The notes under the pieces: model-generated
The model's database searches: none
The model's input: only the letters and a program-made list of their open reading frames with translations
Told to the model about the DNA's origin: nothing
In this document: one piece after another, positions 45,201-53,141 of the stretch
Layout: each line of letters starts with the position of its first letter
Numbering within the stretch: position 1 is the stretch's first letter
Position numbers and translations under genes: made by a program
Assembly (NCBI RefSeq): GCF_003076135.1
Contig: NZ_QDGZ01000002.1
Coordinates: 434,001 to 498,000 of the forward strand
DNA: 64,000 nt
Direction of reading: 5' to 3'
From: Nocardioides gansuensis
GTDB taxonomy: Bacteria; Actinomycetota; Actinomycetes; Propionibacteriales; Nocardioidaceae

Positions 45201-45375
45201 CGTTCCTCCAGGTGACGGAAGCCCTGGAGGTGTGGGCGGGGGCCAGGTCGCGGTGCCACCACACCTTCGCCGATGAGCCATCGGCCTCTCGTCGGTACGC
45301 CGTCACGCGCGGGCGCCGCTCGCCTGCCCGGCCGAGGGTCGTCACTCCTCGCGATCGCCGTTCGCAGCGTAAACC
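45201..45375 (-). promoter_or_regulatory. T-box riboswitch (translational type) controlling the AspRS gene
   Basis: Reading the minus strand: a possible Stem I base TACGC/GCGTA with a candidate GAC (Asp) specifier at 45304-45302; a hairpin GCCGATG-GCT-CATCGGC; then an antisequestrator GGTGTGG (45265-45259) paired to CCACACC (45235-45229) around the T-box bulge TGGCACCGCG (45258-45249); then a sequestrator CCTCCAGG (45230-45223)/CCTGGAGG (45212-45205) that hides the GGAGG ribosome site. The two alternative stems share bases 45229-45230. TGGNACCGCG is the conserved T-box core. Confidence 0.75.
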
Positions 45376-45551
45376 GGGTCGGCCCCGCAGTGGCAACCAC
45401 TTTTCGCGGGACGGTCGAGCTCTCCCCAGTCCCTCCCGTAACAGGGCAGTAACGGCGGGGCAGTCGCCGGTTAACGGCTCCGCCCTACGTTCAGGACTCC
45501 CTCGGGGTCGCGCTGACGCCGAAAACGATCGCCCAGAGCAGGAGCGGAATC

Positions 45552-46850
45552 ATGAAGGTGTTGAAGAGCCCGGCCGTGCAGATCGCGATCGGGGCGGTCA
45601 CGGGAGTCCTGTTCGGCCTGGTTGTGGGGGACTGGGCGAGCAACCTCAAGTTCGTCGGCGACATCTTCATCCGGCTGATCCAGATGGCGATCGTGCCCCT
45701 GGTGATGTCGTCGGTGATCGTGGCGACCGGATCCGTGGCAGGGCGGGGGACCGGCAGCCTGATGGCGCGCACGTTCGGGTGGATCCTCGGGTTCTCCGTC
45801 GTCGCCGCGGCACTGGGATGGGTGCTCAGCGTCCTGATCCGGCCCGGATCGGGCATGTCCTTCGACGGCGAGCTCGATCCGACGCTGCAGGAGTCGGCCT
45901 CGGGCGTCGTCGGCTGGCAGCAGACGATGACCGACTTCGTCTCGACGAACATCTTCGGCTCGATGTCGACGGCGACGATGGTGCCGATCATCGTGTTCTC
46001 GTTGATCTTCGGCCTGGCCCTCAACCGCTACGTCGCCACGACGGGCAACCGCACCGTGCTCGACTTCGCCGAGCAGGTCCAGCAGGTCGTCCTGATCATG
46101 ATCCGGTTCGTCATGTTCGTCGCCCCGCTCGGAGTGTTCGCGCTGCTGGCCAACCTCGCGGGCACCGTGGGCTTCTCCGTGGTCACGACGGGGCTTGCCT
46201 ACCTGGGCACGACGCTGCTCGGAGTGCTCATCATGATGACGGTGTTCGTGGTCGTCGTCTCGGCGCTGACCCGGCTCAACCCGGTGAAGCTGCCGAGCAA
46301 GCTCCTCGAGCAGACCATCGTGGCCGTGACGACCACCAGCTCGGCGGTCACGTTCCCGACGGTGCTCAGGAACACGATCGAGAAGGTGGGCGTCAGCCAG
46401 CGGGTCGCCAACTTCACCCTGAGCATCGGCATGACCATGGGCTCGTGCGGCGCCGTGCTCAACTACGTGGTTGTCGTCATGTTCCTGGCCCAGGCGGGCG
46501 GCGTCGAGCTCTCCGTCGGAGAGATCGTCCTCGGCATGGCGCTCGCCATCCTGCTGAACATCGGCACGATCACGGTGCCCGGCGGGTTCCCGGTGATCGC
46601 GATGTTCCTGGCGACCTCGCTGGGCCTGCCCTTCGAAGCGGTCGGACTGCTGATCGCCGTCGACTGGTTCACCGGCATCTTCCGCACGTTCCTCAATGTG
46701 AACGGCGACACGATGGTGGCCATGCTCGTTGCCAACTCGACCGACGAGATCGACCGGGACGTCTACGACGGGGCGAAGGTGGTCACGGCGGACGATCTCG
46801 ACCTGGACGAGCTCCAGGATCAGTTCGACGCCGCAGACCGGCTCGCCTGA
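45552..46850 (+). CDS. dicarboxylate/amino-acid:cation symporter (DAACS family)
   Basis: A 432-residue membrane protein with about eight to ten helices and the family re-entrant loop VTTTSSAVTFPTVLRNT near 260, followed by GVSQRVANFTLSIGMTMGSCG. It takes up C4-dicarboxylates, glutamate or aspartate with H+ or Na+. AGGAG precedes the ATG. The neighbouring AspRS with a T-box diverges from it; a link through aspartate supply is an attractive inference. A TACGTT at about 45485 is a possible -10. Confidence 0.88.
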   Translation: MKVLKSPAVQIAIGAVTGVLFGLVVGDWASNLKFVGDIFIRLIQMAIVPLVMSSVIVATGSVAGRGTGSLMARTFGWILGFSVVAAALGWVLSVLIRPGSGMSFDGELDPTLQESASGVVGWQQTMTDFVSTNIFGSMSTATMVPIIVFSLIFGLALNRYVATTGNRTVLDFAEQVQQVVLIMIRFVMFVAPLGVFALLANLAGTVGFSVVTTGLAYLGTTLLGVLIMMTVFVVVVSALTRLNPVKLPSKLLEQTIVAVTTTSSAVTFPTVLRNTIEKVGVSQRVANFTLSIGMTMGSCGAVLNYVVVVMFLAQAGGVELSVGEIVLGMALAILLNIGTITVPGGFPVIAMFLATSLGLPFEAVGLLIAVDWFTGIFRTFLNVNGDTMVAMLVANSTDEIDRDVYDGAKVVTADDLDLDELQDQFDAADRLA

Positions 46851-46907
46851 ACCGCGCCGCACGGATGGGGGCGCCCGCGCCGGGCCCACAGGCCGCTTGA
46901 CTTCCGA

Positions 46908-46928
46908 TAACTGACATTATGTCAGTTA
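46908..46928. promoter_or_regulatory. orphan 21-bp perfect palindrome in a convergent intergenic region
   Basis: Arms TAACTGACAT and ATGTCAGTTA flank a single T. TTGACT at 46897-46902 precedes it, and 20 bp further on a ribosome-site-like GAAGG leads into a 12-codon frame (46949-46987). It has the form of a TetR/FadR-type operator but no full gene follows on either side. Confidence 0.6.
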
Positions 46929-47003
46929 ATAGTCAGGTGAAGGCTCGGATGAGCTTGATCCACTACCCCGCCACCAACCCAGATTGACCGGGCGGGACCC
47001 GGG

Positions 47004-47615
47004 TCAGCGAACCAGCCTTCGCACGTCCGGTGGCAGGTCCTCCGGCTCGACCCAGGTGTCGACCGGTGGGACGGTGCCGGACTCGTAGGCGTCCGCGACG
47101 GTCGCGACCAGCTCGGTGAGGTCGGGGAAGAACCGTTCGGGGTCGGCCGGGTCGTCGCCGGCCTGCGGGTCGAAGACGAACAGTGTGCCGGGCCGTCCGG
47201 CCGACCCGTCGCTGTCGAGGCACACGTGCCAGCCGTCGGACGAGATGAGGACCGGGTGCCAACTGGGTCGATAGGCCTCGATGCCGACGTGCTTCTTCCA
47301 CTCTGGGTTGAACGAGACGTCGAACGCCCGTTGGGTGCTCGCCTGAGCCAGCGTCGGGACGTGCAGGCTGAGGCAGAGGTGGTTCTCGGGGCTGGTCAGC
47401 AACCATCCGGCCGGGTCGGTCGCCGAGGGCGTGTCGGTGCCGTCGTGCCAGCCGTACCACACGAGCAGGTCGGGGTGCGGATTCACGCCGTCGGCCTCGA
47501 GCCGGCTGACGATCTCAGCCCGCTCGAGCCCGGGACGCCAATGCGCGGCGACCGGAGCCTGGGCCGCGGCCAGCACGGCGCCGAGCCTCCCCAGCTCATC
47601 GCCGAGGTCAGCCAC
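47004..47615 (-). CDS. SMI1/KNR4 (SUKH)-family protein
   Basis: A 203-residue protein of the SMI1/KNR4 type: HPDLLVWYGWHDG near residue 48 is the family turn, with LSLHVPTLAQA and HVCLDSDGSAGRPGTLFVFDPQAGD further on. Bacterial SUKH proteins are often immunity proteins against contact-dependent or polymorphic toxins, but many are orphans. No toxin gene is adjacent. GTG start with GGGAGG upstream. Confidence 0.7.
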   Translation of the reverse strand: MADLGDELGRLGAVLAAAQAPVAAHWRPGLERAEIVSRLEADGVNPHPDLLVWYGWHDGTDTPSATDPAGWLLTSPENHLCLSLHVPTLAQASTQRAFDVSFNPEWKKHVGIEAYRPSWHPVLISSDGWHVCLDSDGSAGRPGTLFVFDPQAGDDPADPERFFPDLTELVATVADAYESGTVPPVDTWVEPEDLPPDVRRLVR

Positions 47616-48011
47616 GACTCACCTCCCCTGAAGGTCCTCACCCGGCTCAGCACACTCAGGCGGTCAGGACGACCGTGTTCTGCCGAGACCGGCGGGCACC
47701 CACGTGCGAAAGCACCGTACTCCTGATCGCAGCCGAAATACGGCCGAACTTGATACGCAGGCTGTCCACTACAAGCTGCGTATTGCATCGGTCGAATCAA
47801 ACACGCAGGCTCCGCCAGCGGTCCTCCGGCCTCCCTCCAGAGCGCCGGGTCGGCGGCGAAGGATCCCAGGGTGGGCCGACCCTCCTGACGCTCCACCATG
47901 TCGGCGGCCTCCGATTTCGTCCCTGAGCTCTTGTGCTGGCCCCATGCGATGCTGTTCGATCTGGTTGAGCGTTCAATGAAGCGCTTCGACTGACTCGGAA
48001 GTGGGGCGTCA
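47616..48011. other. intergenic region before the GH5 gene
   Basis: No gene is supported. The GC content falls toward the right, where the AT-richer GH5 gene begins. It holds an inverted repeat (ATACGCAG at 47753-47760 and CTGCGTAT at 47776-47783) and a LacI-type palindrome at 47978-47987. A minus-strand frame across 47680-47960 lacks codon bias beyond a short piece and was not called. Confidence 0.5.
47978..47987 (+). promoter_or_regulatory. LacI-family-like operator upstream of the GH5 gene
   Basis: GAAGCGCTTC is a perfect palindrome with the AGCGCT centre of CelR/CebR operators that control actinomycete cellulase genes. It lies 24 bp upstream of the GH5 start codon. Confidence 0.45.
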
Positions 48012-49216
48012 ATGGCTTTCAAAGTGGGCAAGATCAAGGGCACTCTCCTGGCCGTCGTGTTGACGGCTGCGATGGCTGTGCCTGGCGTAACGAACAAGGC
48101 CTCGGCCGATATCGGCACGCAGTCGAGCGCTGCGCAGACAGTGGCCGCTATGGGCGCGGGCTGGAATCTTGGAAACGCACTGGAAGCCAACTCCAACGGA
48201 TACGCCAGCGAGACGGCGTGGGGCAATCCAACTGTCACCCAAGCGCTCATTGACAGTGTCAAAGCGGCAGGATTCAAGTCGATCCGTATCCCGGTCTCTT
48301 ATCTGAGATATATCGGACCAGGCCCGAAATACACGATCAACACGGGTTGGCTGGACAGAGTCCAGCAAGTTGTCGACTACGCCCACAGCCGAGGCCTGCA
48401 CGTGATCATCAACATGCACGGCGATGGTTACAAGTCCATCCCCACGCCTGGCTGATCTGTGACGCAGCCAACCAGACCGCCATCAAGGCCAAGTATCGGA
48501 ATGCCTGGCAACAGATCGCACACAGGTTCCGGGGTTACGACCATCGCCTGATTTTCGAGTCGATGAACGAGAATTTCGACGGGCAGTACGACCGTCCGAC
48601 TCAGCCGTGCTACTCGAACATCAACGCTTACAACCAGATCTTCGTGGATACCGTCCGGAGAACCGGCGGGAACAACAGTTCCAGATGGTTGCTCGTTCCC
48701 GGCTGGAACACGAACATCGATTACACCGCCGGGAACTACGGCTTCGTGATCTCGACCGACTACTACCGTTCTCCCTCCATTCCCAAGAGCGAGAAGCGGA
48801 TCATGATCTCCGTTCACTACTATGCTCCATGGGACTTCGCTGGCGAGGAAAGCGGCACCATTACCCAATGGGGAGGCGCGGCGACCGAGCCGTGGAGAAA
48901 GTCGACCCGGGGACAGGAAGACTACCTGGAATCGCAGCTGAAACTGATGCACGACACGTTCGTCGTGCGCGGATACCCGGTCGTTGTCGGCGAATACGGT
49001 TCGATCGACAAGACATCGTTCGACTGGTCGAACAACACGTACCGGGCAGACTTCGCGTACGCCGTCGCGGCCACCGCCAAGAAGTACGGCGCGGCAACCT
49101 TCGTCTGGGACAACGGCGTGAACGGGCGCTATGGCTTCGGGCTCTTCGACCGACACACCAATTCAGTGACCCAACAGGAAGTCATCGCTGGCATCAGGTA
49201 CGGCGCTGGCTGGTAG
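48012..49216 (+). pseudogene. secreted GH5 endoglucanase with frameshift
   Basis: Frame one (48012-48455) encodes a signal peptide (GTLLAVVLTAAMAVPGVTNKASA) and the first third of a GH5 cellulase (GWNLGNALEAN, IRIPVSYLRYI, GLHVIINMHGDGY) and stops after SIPTPG. Frame two resumes at once with WLICDAANQ and runs to 49216, with the acid/base FESMNENFDG and the nucleophile VVVGEYGSID. One base near 48450 explains the break. Codon use is clearly less GC-rich than in its neighbours, suggesting recent transfer. Either a young pseudogene or a sequence error. Confidence 0.8.
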
Positions 49217-49422
49217 CAGCCCAGGCCCTGGTTCCGAGTAGCCCACCGATCACCTCAGCTACCCGTGGCGGGCCCATGGCCGCCGGTCGGGTCGCGGGCG
49301 CTGCAGTGCGTGCTCACCGCAACGACCCGGGAGCGCATCCGGGCCATTCCCTCCGTTCTGCAACGCGCGGCCAACGAGGCCACTACGGTGCAGGAGACTG
49401 CCCTCGGGGAAGGACCACGCAC

Positions 49423-50982
49423 ATGTCGACCCTCTCCTCACGCATGGGATTCCGATCTTGGCTCGCTGCGACCGTTCTCGCGGTCCTCGCCCTGACAGCG
49501 CCACCCGTGTCGTCGGCACCAGCGCCAGTCTCGGCACAGGCGACCGGCTCCCTCACGATCACACCGACGAGGTTCTACGGCGGCCAACCGGTCACCTTCT
49601 CCGGCAGGCTCCCAGGCGGCAAGCAGACGTTCCGCCTGCAGTACCACATGCGCCGGCCTGGCGACGTGTGGACGGACATCCCCGGCTCCCACGGCAAGAC
49701 GGACAGCCGTGGCCGCTTCCGCTTCCAGTTCCCGGCCCGCTCGATGAAGAACATCCTGCTCAGGGTGAAGTCGGACAGGAACGCGACCAACGGCGTGAGC
49801 ATGGCCGCCATGGACCAGCAGGTCGTGCTCTCCCCCACCGAGGCGGTGGTCGGCCAGCCGTTCACGATCTCGGTCGACACCGCGCCGCGACAGAGCCGGG
49901 TCGAGCTGATGCCCCTTCCGGGCCGACCGGTGACCCTGCAGCGGCGTGACCCGGCCACCTTCGAGTGGCACACGGTTGCGACCGGTGTCGCGGACGCGGG
50001 CGGCTTCGCCACCTTCGAGCAGAATGTCTCAGCCGCGGGCCCGGTCGTCTATCGCGCCGTCGCCGAGCGCCACGCAGGCGTGGGGTGGTTCCCGTCGTTC
50101 CCGACCTATGTGGACGTGATGGCGGCGCCTCAGCGGACAGAGCCCACGCCCATCCCCGCAGCCCGGACCGGCCAGGGGCAGGAAGCAGCCACGTTCCGGC
50201 AAGCGGCGCGGCTGGCCCGGCGCGACGTCACTGCCTCCGCCGGCAGCGCGCGCAACTGGTGGCCGATCGCCTGGCACTACGCGTTCGAGTACGCCGAGGA
50301 CCTGACGACGCCTCCCATGGACGGCAAGCCCCGCAAGGGGTGGTGGCGCGACGTGTCCACGGGCACCGGCCGGGTCTCCCAGCAGAGCGGCGGCATGTTC
50401 CTGGACAGCAGCTTCGACGCCGGGGAGGGCCTGCGCGGAGGCCCAGGTGACTGGGGCACCACGAACGCCACCCTGATGGACTACCCGATGACCCGCGGCC
50501 GGTTCGAGGTACGCCTGCTCTCGCGCGCCCAGGGTGACCCCGGCGACCCGCCCTACCGGATACGCGCCGAGATCATCCCCACGCGCGCCGCCGGAACCGT
50601 GTGCAGCCCGCACGCCATCACGTTCCTGGACATGTCGCCGGGCGACCCGTCGTACCGGTTCGGCGTCCGCTCCCCCGCCGGTGACTGGGTGGGCAGCCGG
50701 CCCGGCAACTTCAACTTCTCCTCACACGCCTTCGCCGTCGAGGTCGGCACGAGGCACATCACCTTCTTCCTCGACAACGTGGTCGTGGGCGTGCTGAAGG
50801 GCACGGCGGCCATCCCGAAGGGCGACCTCACGGTGCGCGTGTCCATGGTCGGCAGCCCGGACACAGAGATGCAGCAAACCGAGGCCCGCTTCGACTGGCT
50901 GCGCGGTTGGCCGCTCAAGAAGACCGGCCAGGTCAAGAAGGGCCCGTCGCTGCAGGTGGCGACAGGCGCCTTCCCCTGCTGA
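49423..50982 (+). CDS. secreted protein with Ig-like N-terminal domains and GH16-fold-like C-terminus
   Basis: A 519-residue exported protein. The signal peptide (LAATVLAVLALTAPPVSSA) precedes two beta-sandwich repeats (SLTITPTRFYGGQPVTFSGRLPGGKQTFRLQYH and VVLSPTEAVVGQPFTIS). The last ~220 residues look like a concanavalin/GH16 sandwich (FDAGEGLRGGPGDWGTTNATLMDYPMTRGRFEVRLL, SSHAFAVEVGTRHITFFLDNVVVG). The ExDxxE catalytic triplet of GH16 is not present (RAEIIPTRAA at the expected place), so carbohydrate binding rather than hydrolysis is likely. GGGGAAGGA precedes the ATG. Confidence 0.7.
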   Translation: MSTLSSRMGFRSWLAATVLAVLALTAPPVSSAPAPVSAQATGSLTITPTRFYGGQPVTFSGRLPGGKQTFRLQYHMRRPGDVWTDIPGSHGKTDSRGRFRFQFPARSMKNILLRVKSDRNATNGVSMAAMDQQVVLSPTEAVVGQPFTISVDTAPRQSRVELMPLPGRPVTLQRRDPATFEWHTVATGVADAGGFATFEQNVSAAGPVVYRAVAERHAGVGWFPSFPTYVDVMAAPQRTEPTPIPAARTGQGQEAATFRQAARLARRDVTASAGSARNWWPIAWHYAFEYAEDLTTPPMDGKPRKGWWRDVSTGTGRVSQQSGGMFLDSSFDAGEGLRGGPGDWGTTNATLMDYPMTRGRFEVRLLSRAQGDPGDPPYRIRAEIIPTRAAGTVCSPHAITFLDMSPGDPSYRFGVRSPAGDWVGSRPGNFNFSSHAFAVEVGTRHITFFLDNVVVGVLKGTAAIPKGDLTVRVSMVGSPDTEMQQTEARFDWLRGWPLKKTGQVKKGPSLQVATGAFPC

Positions 50983-51025
50983 CGCGCCCCAGGCCCCTCA
51001 CTGCTCGTGTCGCTCGTGCTCGCGG

Positions 51026-51410
51026 TCAGTCGCCGTCGCGGCACAGGCAGAACGGGTGGCCAGCTGGGTCGAGGAGCACTCGGACGTTCTCCTGCGGTTG
51101 GTGGTCCGCCACGGCCGCTCCCAGAGCGACCGCCTCGGCGACAGCGGAATCGAGGTCGCCGACCTGGAAGTCGAAGTGCAATCATCGGACGCTGAGCTCC
51201 ATCGACCGGCGGCCACACGGGCGCCTGGTAGCCGGTCGCCTGCTGGAACACGATGTAGATGGGACCCTCAGGAGCGGCGAGGATGGTCGTTCCTGGCTCC
51301 TCGTGGCCGATCGGCCAGCCGAGCAGCTCGGAATAGAACCTGCACAGAGCGCCGGGATCGGGTGCTTCGATCGCAGTTCCCCACCACATGCCGTCCATCC
51401 GCGATCGCAT
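51026..51410 (-). pseudogene. VOC-family gene with one-base frameshift
   Basis: From the ATG at 51410 the frame encodes a VOC start (GTAIEAPDPGALCRFYSELLGWPIG) as far as VDGAQRPM near 51180. The homologous continuation HFDFQVGDLDSAVAEAV...LLDPAGHPFCLC lies in another frame and stops at 51026. An extra T in CCGATGATTGCACTT explains it. TACACT 6 nt before the ATG looks like a leaderless -10. Decay or a sequence error are both possible. Confidence 0.75.
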
Positions 51411-51416
51411 GCGCGC

Positions 51417-51422
51417 AGTGTA
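51417..51422 (-). promoter_or_regulatory. -10 element of a probable leaderless promoter for the VOC pseudogene
   Basis: TACACT on the minus strand ends 6 nt before the ATG at 51410. Confidence 0.4.
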
Positions 51423-51479
51423 GGGCGGCTCCCTGGGGAACAGATGACACCCGCACCAGCGCGCGTCGTTCCCCAGAGG

Positions 51480-53054
51480 TCAGGTGATCTCCGGCAGATC
51501 CTGCTCGACGCCGAGCAGCGAGCGGAACGGATCGCCGCGCTGCTCGAGCCGGTCGAGCACGGTCCGGATCGTCCACCTGTCCGGCCGCAGCTCCGGGTCG
51601 TCGAGCTCGTGCCACGCGATCGGCACCGAGACCGGGGCGCCGAAGGCAGGTCGGGTCGAGTACGGCGCGACGAGCGTCTTGTTGATCGCGTTCTGCGTGT
51701 AGTCGAGCCGCGCCAGGCCGCCCCGGGCCTTCTTCTCCCACTTCCAGCTGACCAGCTCGGGAAGCACCTTGCCGACGGTCCGCGAGAGCTTCTCCGTCCA
51801 CGCCCGAGTCTGGGCGAACGAGTAGCCCGCGCGGACCGGGATCCAGATCTGGATGCCCCGCTTCCCGGTCACCTTGGGCCGGCCGAGGACGCCGAGGTGG
51901 TCGAGTGCCGTCCTGTGCAACCGGGCGAGCTGCAGGAGCTCGTCCCACGTCGTCCTCTCCCCCGGGTCCAGGTCGACCAGGGCGTACGTCGGCTCGTGCA
52001 TCGCCGAGGTCCGCGACGTCCACGGATGCCACTCCAGCGCGCCGAAGTTGGCCGCCCACACCAGCGCAGCCGGCTCGTCGACGACCAGGTAGGTCACCGT
52101 CTCCCCCGAATCAGCCTCCGGGTTGTCCCAGCGCGGCAGCCATTCGGGTGCGTGCGTGGGCAGCTCCTTGTGCCAGAAGCCCTTCTTCTCCGCGCCGTCG
52201 GGGTAGCGGTGCAGGTTGACCGCTCGCCCCTCCAGGTACGGCAGCGACAGCGGCGCGACGCGCGCGGCGTAGGCGAGGAGCTCGCGCTTGGTGACGGGCG
52301 GGTCGCCCGGGAACAGCACCTTCTCGAGGTTGGTCACCTTCAGCCGGCGGTCGAAGGCCTCCCAGGTCCCCTCGCTGCCCAGCTCCTCGAGCGCCGCGAT
52401 GGCTGCGTCGGACACAGGTTCGGGGAGCAGCGACTCCTCCGCGACGTCCGCAGGCGCTCCCGACCGCCAGATCCGGTCCGGGTCCTCCGCGACCTCGTCG
52501 TTGGTGCGCCCGGTGAGCACCGAGCGCGGATGCTCCTCGGGGTCCCAGCCGGGCACGGCGTACTCGTCGTTCTTGTGGAGCAGCAGCCACTCGCCCTTCT
52601 CGCTCTTGTCGGCGCGGTCGTCGCGACGCACCAGCACCAGCCGGCCGCGCAGCTTCTCGCCGTGCACGTCTGCGTGCAGCTCGCCTTGCTCGAGCTGCCG
52701 CGCCGGGTCTTGCCCCTTGGCCGGCTCCCACGTGCCGGTGTCCCAGACGATCACGTCGCCACCGCCGTACTCGCCGCTGGGGATCACCCCCTCGAACTGC
52801 AGGTACTCGATCGGGTGGTCCTCCACGTGCACGGCCATCCGTCTCACCGCGGGATCGAGGGTAGGCCCCTTCGGCACCGCCCAGCTGACCAGCACGCCGT
52901 CGATCTCGAGGCGCAGGTCGTAGTGGAGCCGACTGGCCCGGTGCCGCTGCACCACGAAGCGGCGGCCGTCCGACCGGCCGGGCGTGCCGTCCCCCGCGGG
53001 CTCCGGCGTCCGCCGGAAGTCTCGCTTGCGCCGGTACGTCGCGAGGTCGGCCAT
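51480..53054 (-). CDS. LigD-like protein: 3'-phosphoesterase plus polymerase domains, no ligase
   Basis: The 524-residue protein has the LigD PE domain first (RFVVQRHRASRLHYDLRLEIDGVLVSWAVPKG; HVEDHPIEYLQFEG) and the primase-like POL domain second (LVVDEPAALVWAANFGALEWHPW; ALVDLDPG with the metal-binding D-x-D; VTGKRGIQIWIPV). The ATP-dependent ligase domain is absent, so it would process and fill ends in NHEJ or act with a separate ligase. No Ku gene is adjacent. ATG at 53054 was chosen because homology starts with it. Confidence 0.87.
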   Translation of the reverse strand: MADLATYRRKRDFRRTPEPAGDGTPGRSDGRRFVVQRHRASRLHYDLRLEIDGVLVSWAVPKGPTLDPAVRRMAVHVEDHPIEYLQFEGVIPSGEYGGGDVIVWDTGTWEPAKGQDPARQLEQGELHADVHGEKLRGRLVLVRRDDRADKSEKGEWLLLHKNDEYAVPGWDPEEHPRSVLTGRTNDEVAEDPDRIWRSGAPADVAEESLLPEPVSDAAIAALEELGSEGTWEAFDRRLKVTNLEKVLFPGDPPVTKRELLAYAARVAPLSLPYLEGRAVNLHRYPDGAEKKGFWHKELPTHAPEWLPRWDNPEADSGETVTYLVVDEPAALVWAANFGALEWHPWTSRTSAMHEPTYALVDLDPGERTTWDELLQLARLHRTALDHLGVLGRPKVTGKRGIQIWIPVRAGYSFAQTRAWTEKLSRTVGKVLPELVSWKWEKKARGGLARLDYTQNAINKTLVAPYSTRPAFGAPVSVPIAWHELDDPELRPDRWTIRTVLDRLEQRGDPFRSLLGVEQDLPEIT

Positions 53055-53141
53055 ACCCACGCGGTTCCCCGGAACCCGGCGGCGCATCCCCGGCGGCTGC
53101 GTCGTGGGTACCGACGTGGGCACGGGAGCTGAGAGGGAGCC

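Noticed and set aside
45471..46889. 472-codon minus-strand frame opposite the symporter
   Set aside because: Extremely His/Asp/Arg-rich shadow with no membrane or catalytic motifs.
47483..48277. 264-codon minus-strand frame across the intergenic region
   Set aside because: No ribosome site, no sustained codon bias and it overlaps the SUKH and GH5 genes.
48300..48310. TATCTGAGATA inside the GH5 gene, identical to the core of the HTH-MurA palindrome
   Set aside because: It lies within coding sequence as part of a conserved SYLRY segment and is only 11 bp, so coincidence is likelier than a second operator.
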